This document shows, in pieces, positions 1 to 9,363 of a DNA stretch of 64,000 nucleotides. The stretch lies in contig NC_053036.3 of the NCBI RefSeq assembly GCF_002575655.3, forward strand, positions 648,541,387 through 648,605,386, in the 5' to 3' direction. The first letter of the stretch is position 1; each line of letters starts with the position of its first letter. The DNA comes from Aegilops tauschii subsp. strangulata. Its lineage: Eukaryota; Streptophyta; Magnoliopsida; Poales; Poaceae. A program made the position numbers and the translations under genes. Under the pieces are notes generated by a model that worked only from the letters and a program-made list of their open reading frames with translations, was not told the origin of the DNA and ran no database searches.

Positions 1-1067
1 TAACGAAACTTGTCACCTCGAGGGGAAGTTAATACAACTCCAGCCCCCGAGCCCTCCAATTGCCTAGACCCGTCGAAGTGAATAGTCCAATATGTATTAT
101 CCGGTTTCTCTTTAGGCACCTGCAGTTCTATCCAATCGTTGATTAAATCCACCAATGCTTGAGATTTGACAGCAGTGCGTGGCACATATTTCAGACCATG
201 AGGCCCAAGCTCTATAGCCCACTTAGCCACCCTTCCTGTGGCTTCTCTGTTTTGGATGATATCTCCTAGGGGAGCAGAACTAACCACAGTGATAGGGTGA
301 CCCTGGAAATAATGCTTAAGCTTCCGGCTTGCCATGAATACCCCGTAAACAAGCTTCTGCCAATGTGGATACTGTTGTTTGGACTCAATGAGCACTTCAC
401 TGACGTAGTAAACCGGCCGCTGAACCGGATACTCCTTACCCTCTTCCTTGCGCTCCACCACCACAGCCACACTGACGGCTCGTGTGTTAGCGGCTACATA
501 CAATAATAAGGGCTCCTTGTCAACCGGAGCAGCAAGAACTGGGGGCTCAGCCAGCTGTCTCTTCAAATCCTCAAAAGCAGCATTAGCAGCATCATTCCAG
601 ACAAAGTCATCTGCTTTCTTCATCAACTGGTACAGTGGCATGGCCTTTTCCCCCAAACGGCTTATAAACCAGCTCAAAGCAGCGATGCGGCCCGCCAGAC
701 GCTGGACGTCGTTTATGCACGCCGGCTTAGCCAGAGAGGTGATTGCCTTGATCTTTTCCGGGTTAGCTTCAATGCCCCTGTGAGAAACCAGAAAACCCAA
801 GAGTTTGCCTGCGGGAACACCAAAAACACACTTGGCCGGGTTAAGCATCATCTTGTAAACCCGGAGATTATCAAAGGTTTCTCTAAGATCATCCACCAGG
901 GTCTCCTTCTCCCTGGACTTGGGCAGGACGACGCCCTTCTGGGCGTAGTCCACGGTGATCCGCTGCAGGTCCCATGGCGTGAGGTGGACGGTGGTCTCAG
1001 GCTCCCTCTTTTGGTACTCCGGCCTGACCATACGCCGGGAGATGATCTGCACACCGCCGCCGTCCAT
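1..1067 (-). CDS. Chimeric ORF: BAHD acyltransferase N-terminus fused in frame to Ty3/Gypsy RT-RNase H (partial, runs off left edge)
   Basis: An open frame of 355 codons without a stop starts at the ATG at 1067 and leaves the window at base 1. The first ~57 residues (GC-rich, about 1067-895) look like the N-terminus of grass BAHD acyltransferases, with VQIISRRMVRPE and LTPWDLQRITVDY-type motifs. From about 895 the frame continues as Gypsy polymerase: the segment after the YVDD box (LNPAKCVFG, GFLVSHRGIEANPEKI), then the connection and the start of RNase H (HFDGS, GAGVVL). The RT catalytic YVDD itself is missing, and so are the BAHD HXXXD and DFGWG motifs, so neither parent activity is expected. 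The junction falls where both families have an LVDDL-like segment. A TATA box sits about 95 bp upstream of the ATG. The domain readings are seen in translation; that a fusion transcript exists is inference. Confidence 0.75.
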   Translation of the reverse strand, partial: MDGGGVQIISRRMVRPEYQKREPETTVHLTPWDLQRITVDYAQKGVVLPKSREKETLVDDLRETFDNLRVYKMMLNPAKCVFGVPAGKLLGFLVSHRGIEANPEKIKAITSLAKPACINDVQRLAGRIAALSWFISRLGEKAMPLYQLMKKADDFVWNDAANAAFEDLKRQLAEPPVLAAPVDKEPLLLYVAANTRAVSVAVVVERKEEGKEYPVQRPVYYVSEVLIESKQQYPHWQKLVYGVFMASRKLKHYFQGHPITVVSSAPLGDIIQNREATGRVAKWAIELGPHGLKYVPRTAVKSQALVDLINDWIELQVPKEKPDNTYWTIHFDGSRQLEGSGAGVVLTSPRGDKFR

Positions 1068-1160
1068 TTTGATGGCCGGAGCAGTACTCAGCCAGAATCT
1101 AACCAGAATGTGAGTTGGGGTACTGTGGTGTGGCTTGGGGTGGAGGCCGGCCGGGCATCC

Positions 1161-1195
1161 CTATATAATCCCAGCGATGAAGAACTTGTCACGTG
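1161..1195 (-). promoter_or_regulatory. TATA box and upstream G-box for the chimeric BAHD/Gypsy ORF
   Basis: On the minus strand TTATATAG lies at about 1168-1161, roughly 95 bp before the ATG at 1067, which is normal plant spacing for a start site near 1130 and a ~65-bp leader. A CACGTG G-box core is at 1190-1195. This is the retained promoter of the acyltransferase gene, not Gypsy sequence, by position. Confidence 0.5.
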
Positions 1196-1219
1196 CATGG
1201 GCAAAGTTTCATATCCGTA

Positions 1220-2854
1220 GTTTAGTTTTCCTTTGCAGCTTTTTTTCCTTTTTTTTTTAATTATTTGGATTGCTTACCACATGTGTCATGTGGTCCTTTG
1301 CAGTTTTTCAAAACAACTTACAAACGCTCAAATATAAGCATGTACATTCACTCATAAAAACATATGCATGCACGTCTTACCCTTATGAGCGGCCCTAAGA
1401 GACTGAAATTAAGGATGTCACCACAGGCTTCTCGTTATTGCCGGAAACATCGTCTTCTACTAAGAGAATATTTCATCCTTAACAAGACACGCATGTGTCA
1501 AGCTAAAAGTTTGATCCCTTGTGGATAGAGGATACAACCACCCTCCAATCACAAGTTGGTTCTCCACCTTATCAGTTTCTTCTTCTTCCAAGAATCAGTG
1601 CGTAAACCTTATAGAGGAGTATGTGTATGCTCGAACATGATATTAGAGTGGTTTCTCTACCGTACACTACCATGAACGGATGTTCCTTGTTTCATTTTTC
1701 CCTAATTCCAGTCGCCCGATTTCAATTGGCACTCAGTTGAATTTTTTGTCCAACGCAAATCTCAGCGCAAGACTAACTTTGGTCGTTTCCATGCTTCTCT
1801 TTTTTCTTCAAGTGCGATTGGCAAAGTGAGTTTTACGGTTCGTTAATTTGTCTGCTAATTATATTTTAGCTGAGTTTTTTAGAGTTTCTGTTATCGGTCA
1901 CTTGGTTCATAGAGTAGATTAGTTTTTTTTAGGGAAATAGATTAGATTAGTTGTTCCTTTCTTTTTTGGCATATTTTGAAGCCAATTTTCTTGGGTAATA
2001 TAGGAACTGCATCGAGTGAAATTTTGGCAGCGTCGCTTTCTCTTATTTGAAGCCAAACACGCATACATAAGCTGTCGAACTAGGGAAGGTATCTGAAATC
2101 TTTACCTGGTTGTAATTTATCTGAAAGTGATTAATTATCTGAATCATGTTGTTATTTGAGTTACGTTGAAGCTCCCAACATAAATCGGTCCATCTGGGCT
2201 GGTTGAGCAGTAGCTCATTGTAATACAAGCCATTACTATTTATTAATTGTTTTTTTGATCTTTGTGCTTTCTATTGTCACCTGGACAAACTTCTGAAAAC
2301 GTCAAATTTAAGTCCATCTTGGAGCCGTTATCACCAACATTTTTACATTATTTTAGTTTACGCCTTATGTCTTGCCCTTTTTTTAGATCATCAGGCGTCG
2401 ATTCCCTGGTTCCATGTCAAATGTAATCACAACCATGTTCAGTTAGAACACCCTATCTTACAACTAAACCAGGTTCAAAAATACAACACTAAAAGCGACG
2501 GTGCTGAAAATCATCAATAGCCTCGGTAGGGTGTGGAGAGTGTGACTGGATGTACCAAAGGGGATGGCACACGGTACCCAGGTTCAGGTCCTCATGGTTG
2601 AGGTAAAACCCAACTCCTGCCTTGATTAAATTGATGATGAAAACACATGCATGAGGAAGTTACAAATGTAAGATGGTTATAGCTACCGAGATGATGACCA
2701 TGGAGTGGATGCCCCGAGTTGTCCCTGTTCTCATCACCTTATAAAGGACGACGAGACCTAGGGTTACAAGAATCCTAAGCCGGTGGACGAGTTCGTGCCT
2801 TGGTGGGGCTTCCTACGTTGGCTAGAGGCCCGTAGAATTATCACGTCCTACTAG
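1220..2854. other. Intergenic stretch, no gene recognised
   Basis: AT-rich, no long open frame. The part from about 2,480 to 2,854 (continuing after the MITE, 3,291-3,520) has the wording of grass retrotransposon non-coding or LTR DNA, but I could not find matching ends, so no element is called. Confidence 0.4.
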
Positions 2855-2865
2855 CCCCTAGGGCC

Positions 2866-3279
2866 GGAAAATATCTGGTGCACCGGAGCTTGTGGTGCTA
2901 CCGGTGCACCGAATTCATATTGTGCTTTTAAAATGTTCAAAAAATTCTAAAAAAAATAGCACACTCACACAACACCAATGTAGGTTGTCAGTAAATTTAA
3001 AATCAAAATTTGAAACATAACTCGGAAAACAAAAATGATAAATTCAACACCGAATAGCACATAACACAACTTGAGCTTTATATTTGGCCCATTATCACAC
3101 TGATGTCAAACTTGTCATTTTTGTATCTCAAAAACTATTTTGAATTTTTATATGTAATTTTGTGACATCATACATTGATGTTGCGTTAACGTGCTAGATT
3201 TTTTTTAGTTTTTTTAAAATATTTTATGGCATCCGGTGCACCAGTAGCACCACAAGTGCGGGTGCACCGGATACATTCC
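2866..3279. mobile_element. 414-bp MULE-type MITE with 11-bp target site duplication
   Basis: The ends are imperfect terminal inverted repeats of about 45 bp, both containing TATCyGGTGCACC and CTTGTGGTGCTAC. The element is bracketed by identical 11-bp direct repeats CCCCTAGGGCC at 2855-2865 and 3280-3290. A 9-11 bp duplication with long inverted ends is typical of Mutator-like elements. The interior is AT-rich and has no coding capacity, so this is a non-autonomous copy. Confidence 0.85.
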
Positions 3280-3832
3280 CCCCTAGGGCCAGCCCAGCAC
3301 ATGGAACACCATTCGACGGGACACCCAGGGTGTAGCACACCGTCAGTAGCCCATGAGCTCGTCTAGATTTCTTGCTGGAGTGATTCTTCTCGAGGAGTTG
3401 AATCCTGGCGGGTTCTTTGTTACTCACCATTAGTCGCGGCTCCCGTCGGTCTTCTCTTAATCATCAGAAGGACTGACCTCTCTCGCCTCGACTGCTCTCC
3501 GGACGTTGAACGATTACTATGTCCAGGCTGCGATTATCTGATCCACTTCTCAAACTGCTATGCTCTATTGCTGTCAATGCGATGAGTTGTGTTTTATTTT
3601 CGGTGAGAGTACTTTCTTTTCGTTGCAGTCTCATATCATCGAAGTGATAATATTATCTTCTTTTTCATTGCAGACTTTTGTCATAAACAAAAGCTAGAAG
3701 TACGCTGTGTAAGCTTTATCTGAAATCTGAACACTGCAATAGTGTTGTTGACTGATTTTTACTACACTGGACAAGGGAGTTTGTCCTTGTGCTCGGAGGT
3801 AATTATGTTCTTTCTAAACTTTGGTTTGATTA

Positions 3833-4196
3833 GTGATATTTTGCCACATACCTACCAACACCGATCACAGAATCTGGAACTCAGTGCTGCTCATCATTCT
3901 ATGGAAGATATGGGATTCCAGGAATGCCATGGCCTTCAGGAAGCAGAATCACCACAGCATCACCACCCTCAAGAACATCGTACAAAACCTTATACTTTGG
4001 ATCCACCGGATGAAGAAGCCAGAAGAAAAACAGGCCGTCTCCTCGTGGCGTTCTTACCTGTCCTCACGCTTACACGTGCTTATGTAATTCACCTCTTTGT
4101 AATCAGTCATACGATGGATTACAAAACTTGAGAAATATATTCAGGTGGGGAGCTCCCCCCACCCCCCCCCCCCCCCCCCCCCCCCATCCCCGTGAT
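3833..4196 (+). pseudogene. LINE (non-LTR retrotransposon) 3'-end remnant
   Basis: One frame (3833-4087) reads like the C-terminal tail of plant L1-type polyproteins, after the RT zinc-binding region: ILWKIWDSRNAMAFR, then a long helical stretch ending in SSWRSYLSSRL. No RT core is present, so this is a heavily 5'-truncated insertion. The 3' end holds the palindrome GGGGAGCTCCCC followed by a run of 24 C at 4162-4185, possibly a degraded tail. No intact function is expected. Confidence 0.55.
4162..4185. repeat. Poly-C homopolymer
   Basis: Twenty-four consecutive C, preceded by six more after one A. It sits at the end of the LINE remnant; its exact length is prone to sequencing error. Confidence 0.9.
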
Positions 4197-5169
4197 TTTT
4201 CAAACAAAATTTCTCCTCTAACTGAAGATGGACAAGTTTTTCTTGATAACCAATGTGCCTGACTTTATGATAGAAAAGTGAGTGATGGTTGAATCTATTG
4301 TATACATTGATCACTGATAAATCTATTGTATACATTGATCACTCATAAATTCTCTCTACAAAATATATACGTAGTATAGAAACTTTTTAATAGGTGTAGG
4401 CTACAAAATGATTCTGATGTGACATGTAATTTGTTTTGACTCGGTTTAGAAGTTACGATAATCAACTAGATTGTCCAAATGGTACTGCAATATCCGTGCC
4501 ATATACTAGATGATATATTATATGATGACTATTTTTTATCAACAAAATTCTTTAAATGGCACACTATTCTTGCATATTAAATTAGTAGCATTTTTTATGA
4601 CCACTTCTGAAATCATATATCATAGAAAGATTTGTAGATTGCTGATCCCGCCTGCCGCAGGATTTTTTATGACCACTTAAGTAAAATAAATATCCATTGG
4701 TTCCCTGGAAGGAGTCCTTCATTTTTTTATGGTGTACATTGTTTTCTAATTTCCAGTGGCATAAACAGGTTCAGCTTGCACAAGCTTGGATATGATTTAT
4801 TTTTCTTCATGTTTGTATGATTTCTTCTCTACCAAAGGTATGTCATTGATATCCTTTTATTCAAAGCACAATTATTTTTTCCTCCTGTCATCTGATACCC
4901 TTTATTCTCGGTGATTTTGTTTGCAGGTAAGTGCTGTTCTAAATGCAATACAATTCAAACAAGTTGCATTGCTTGGTGAAGTTCCCAAGTCGGCTACTGA
5001 TATGGAGTAGTAATACTGTGATTGCAAATCATGGGTTAATAGTTACTGCAGAATATTGTTTACCTTTTATGCTCATAGTTTGACTTTGAGTATTTGTTCT
5101 TGGGGATCGATGAGAAACTGAACATCAGATTTTAATACCATATGCTTTGTTTTTCCTTTCAAAAGTTAG
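4197..5169. other. AT-rich intergenic, no gene recognised
   Basis: No supported ORF. The only structure seen is a 28-bp direct duplication (about 4292-4319 and 4320-4347, core CTATTGTATACATTGATCAC). Confidence 0.5.
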
Positions 5170-6900
5170 TTTTTTTTAGCAAAAGAGGGGGGGCTCCCCT
5201 CCGATTTCATTATCGAAACCAACGCACGAGAACATATTCAGATAGCAGGTTCTTACAGATCCCTAGATGACTAACCCTTTAAGAGGGAATTACCAACCTT
5301 AGCAGTTCAAATATAGATCAACTAACTGCCTAGGCCACAGGCGGCAAGGATAGAAAGGGGACGCAGCCCCCGAATTGGAGAAAGACAAGCAAAAACTACT
5401 AGCTTTTCGAACAAGAATAGAGAACAAGTCCGCTTCAGCCTGTCAGACGCAGCACTCCAGGCCTACATCCTTGTGATGCCTTGTAGATCTCACTTGCTAC
5501 TCGCTCGATTAGCTTTGCCCCCAGCATCAGTAAGCTTTGTTCTGGGTTTTTTCTCTGCAAAACAGACCAATCCACGATCCAGTTGCATGTTAGTTTTATC
5601 AGTTTCATAGGATCATTATTTTTCTTATCTCGAAAAGTAATATCATTTCTGCATTTCCAGACGGCCCATAATAGGGCAGATATTCCAACTAGCACAAGTT
5701 TCTTCTCAATCTTAACAAAACTTCTGATCCAAGTTCCCAAACAATCGTCCACCCCATTTGGGATTGTTCAAATTAAATAAACATTTTATTAGGCTCCACA
5801 AAAGTCTAGCAGCAGAGCAAGTGAAGAACAGATGATCTATGGTTTCATCTTGTCCATAGTACACACAGCCCTGCCTCCCTCGCCACCCTTTTTTTATTAG
5901 ATTATCTTTGGTCAACACACATTTTTTAGCAATAAGCCAGAAGAACATTTTGATTTTAGCTGGTATTTTAATTTCCTAAAGAAATTTCTGTGGGAATCCC
6001 ACCTCCGTTTTAATCAAGGAGTGATATAGCAATCTAACAGAAAATTGTCTGTTCGCTGTCAGCATCCACTGTGGCTGATCTTTACCTTCATACATTCTCA
6101 CTCTCTCACATCTTGATTTCAAACTATCCCACAAAGCAATTTTGTCTGTAGATAGGTTTCTTCTGAAATTAAACCCAGCCCATCCCATGTGAATGGCCTC
6201 AGCCACTCAAATGTTATGATTCAAATTGATGTAGCAAAGACTTGGGTAGGCCTCTTTTAGAGGTTTAGCCCCCACCCACCAATCCTCCCAGAAGCGTGTG
6301 CCTTTGCCATCTCCAAGTTTTTTCATAACGTTTCGAGAATATACGTCTTTGATCTGCATGAGGCTCCCCCAGAATTGGGAATCTCCCGTTTTCTTTTTTA
6401 GTCCAGAGATACATTTTCCTTTCACATACTTGTTAAGAAGGATTTTTATCCACATCCCATCCTCTGTTTCCAGTTTCCACAGCCATTTAGCTAAGAGTGC
6501 TTTATTCATTAGCTCTAGATTTAAAATCCCCAGTCCCCCCAAGTCTTTTGGAAGACAGCAGGTTTTCCAATTAACCAGGTGATATTTTTTCTTATCTTCA
6601 TTCTCCTGCCACACTAGTCTAGCTTTGAAGAAATCAGCTTTCTTTCTGACCCCTACTAGCAAGGGGTAAAACGACATCATATACATGGGCATGTTTGATA
6701 GGCGGGATTGTACCAGGGTAACTCTCCCTGCCATATTCAACAGCCTCCCCTGCCAGCATGCGCATCTTTTTTCTATTTTTTCAGTAACCCCTTTCCAAAA
6801 CGTGTTCTAATCTAGTCTCAGTAACAGGCAGAGAACAACATTTTGCCAACTCAGTGGGAGCAATAGATGGAAGGTTCCACCTGTTATAAGCCATTCTCTA
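5170..6900 (-). pseudogene. 5'-truncated LINE: RT C-terminus and zf-RVT domain
   Basis: Minus-strand frames join into the C-terminal part of a plant L1-type polyprotein. 6740-6207 has the region after the RT core (MAGRVTLVQSRLSNMPMYMM, then DLGGLGILNLELMNKALLAKW). It continues in the same frame through 6206-5976 and 5948-5712, which holds the zinc-binding RT segment (KCVLTKDNLIKKGW with C and H ligands). A frameshift near 5745 leads to the C-terminal tail at 5752-5435. In-frame stops at 6207-6209 and 5976-5978 break it; the second replaces an expected Trp. On the minus strand the 3' end has a GGGGAGC-CCCCC palindrome and eight A at about 5177-5170, an expected LINE tail. The reverse transcriptase active site is absent. 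Confidence 0.75.
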
Positions 6901-7639
6901 GACAGAGTAGAAAGACCAGCAATTAGGTTTTGTTGATCCCTACATGGTCTCCTACCACGTCAAGAATCCCATCTATGTAGTCATCCAGCTTGCACACATG
7001 AAGATTACCCTCCGCAAGATTTTACAAACAGCCATATATGCTTACCCTCTTTATGATGTAAATTCTATGTGTAATGGCATCTTCAGGAGTATTTCACGTA
7101 CACCGGTGCCAAGCCACCTCTAAGGCCGCGTACAACAATTTACAAAGACGCTTTACCACCTATAGGCCAGAAATGAATGTACCAGCGGATCATGTGGGAC
7201 CCTGGCGGCGGAGGGCTTTTTCATGGTTAATGTTGACATTATAATTGTGTCGAAGGACCATGATTCTGGTGGAAGAATAATTCTGTTGGATGTCGTAGCA
7301 GGGCGGGTTTTTTTCTTCTTTCTTTCTGTTTTTTCCACTTTTTACGGAAAGTTTTTAAAAGCTTATTCATCTGGGATTCTGTTTTTCCTTCGTTCTCAAT
7401 GTGCTTCTTTGTGTGTTCTGCCGATTATCTTTTGGGTTTTTGCTTTTTTACCTGCTCATTTTTATATTCAGGGCCTTATGAACATTTTTTAAGTTCCCAA
7501 ACATTTTGTAAAATTCTTGAACATTTTTAAACATGTATATATATTATTTAAATTGTAACATTTTCTAATACTTTTCAATTTTTTCTGAAATTTTTGTATG
7601 GAAAAGTTGGGGTTTTTTAGAATGATGTAACAAAGTCGA
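6901..7639. other. Intergenic, no gene recognised
   Basis: Mixed sequence with an AT-rich tract (7,300-7,620) of AACATTTTT-like words. Small ORFs here have no domain I recognise. Confidence 0.4.
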
Positions 7640-7971
7640 CTAGAGTAGTGAAGTTCTTCTTGGGCTCTGTTTCTCAGGAGCCAGGAAGATTGGCCGGCCT
7701 AGCCACAGCGCGCAACAGGAGCTCCTCTGGGCTTTGCCGTTCCCGTGCCCGTCCTCACCTCCGCCACCCTCGACTCCGGCGACCGCCGCTTCGGCACCCT
7801 CGCGTGGCCTCTTCTCTCCGCACCATGCTCGACATGGCGCGGGCCGCCGCGTAGGGCGTGCTGCCTCCGTCGTCTTCTCCGCACAGCACAGCCTGCGCAC
7901 TCCACAGGAGCTTTGTCCCGACTGCGCGCGCCCTTATCCCCGACGCCGCCTGACCTCCGCCCTCGGCTGTC
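7640..7971. other. GC-rich sequence interrupted by the MULE (left half)
   Basis: GC-rich DNA that resumes after the MULE at 12,730-13,010 once one copy of the 9-bp duplication is removed. It could be the leader or first exon of a gene upstream of the F-box locus. Several overlapping frames are open on both strands, so no product is proposed. Confidence 0.4.
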
Positions 7972-8012
7972 GGGTTCGGCTCCTCTGCAGTCACGTTATT
8001 ACTACACGCGTG
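7972..8012 (+). repeat. MULE left terminal inverted repeat
   Basis: Starts GGGTTCGGCTCCTCTGCAGT; pairs with the right end at 12680-12720. Confidence 0.9.
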
Positions 8013-8323
8013 CTGTAGCTGCTAGGATCCATCGTTCATTTTAATCCAATGGCTCAATCGCTGGGTGACAAGCCTCGCACCGGCCACTCATAAAAAAAAG
8101 ACCCACATGCCACACTGTTCCCCTCTCTGTCTTGTCTCCTTCCTCTAGAGAGGACTGGTCACTGTTTTTCCCCACCGCAAGCGCTGCTCCGGCCAAATCC
8201 GGTCAGCTTGTACTGCTCCGGCGATGCCCTCCCTTCGTAGGCTCACCTCTTTGCGCTGCTTCTTATCCATCCGCGTGCCCCCATGGCTTCTAACGGCTGC
8301 TGCAATGAATGTTCGGGGGATGA

Positions 8324-8746
8324 AGGTGCCGCGCGAATCCACCTGAGACGCTGCTGCCGCACAATGGCGAGCTCAACGAGCCCGACGACGACGGCAAGCT
8401 GGAGGCTCATACCGGCGGGCTCGATAAGGAATACGAGGACGGCGATTCCCAGAGTAGCCCGAGCGACCTGGAAGCGGAGGAGGGTAGCAGCCATAGGAGG
8501 GGTCGTCTACGCCATAGGAGGGTAGCAGCCAGAGGACGGCGATTCTCATATGCCTGGGCCGCCGGCCCGCCGCGCTGCGACGCCCTTCACGATGGGCGCC
8601 CCAAGATTCTTCGACCGCAGGAGGCGTCTGACGGCAGCGGCGTGTCTCCGGCCAAATCCGGTCAAATCCACTGGAAAAACAGTGGCAGCGGCGCGGCAGC
8701 GGGACCTCGCAGCCCTCCTGCCCAGCCAAGCGACAAGCCCCGATAG
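8324..8746 (+). other. GC-rich 140-codon open frame at the left end of the MULE
   Basis: An open frame bounded by TGA (8321-8323) and TAG (8744-8746). It encodes an acidic N-terminal half (HNGELNEPDDDGKLEAH type) followed by an Arg-rich part, and has no early ATG. Its GC content stands out from the AT-rich remainder of the element, and it points the opposite way from the transposase. It may be a captured gene fragment or a leftover of an N-terminal exon. I do not recognise the family. Confidence 0.3.
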
Positions 8747-9363
8747 CAGAACCCAATGGTCGTCGCGCAGCAGGTGAATTTCTTGCTGCTAGCCTGTTAC
8801 TTAGAACCGATTTCTTCTTTTCTTCATTGTTTGTTCGTCTTGTACTGCAGCTTTCTTGATGTTAGAAGAGTGAAAGCAGAGCAAGGGAGAGCATGTGATT
8901 GTTTGATAATCCGTTAATTCTTCACGGCCATATGGTTAGTCAATAACCAGTAGTGGTACATGCATGTGTACTGAGTTTAATTTCAGTTACTTTGTGGTCA
9001 CTTGTGTCTCTGTCAAACTATTCAGATCACTAGCTGGAGTAGTGCCCATGCTGATGATCAACTAGTCATACTAGGCTACTAGCAGTCCATGTTATATCTG
9101 ATTGCACACCTGTATGGAGATAAAAAAAAACATACTTCATAAACCAAGAGATGAGCACTCAACAGATCAGTGTTGCAGCTATCTGAAATTAAACTGATTG
9201 TGCATGTCTTCATAAACCAAGAGTTAACTGAAATTAAACTGATTGGAAATGACGAGCAATCAACTGTCAACAGATTGCGCCTTATGTGTGCTGATTCAAT
9301 TATTCCTTCTGCATCATCTATCGATCTAACAAGACAGCACAACACACATGCATCAACCTATTG

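Noticed and set aside
7640..8044. Six overlapping ORFs of 68-99 codons
   Set aside because: GC-rich DNA open in all frames; several cross the MULE boundary at 7,972, so they cannot be native genes as drawn.
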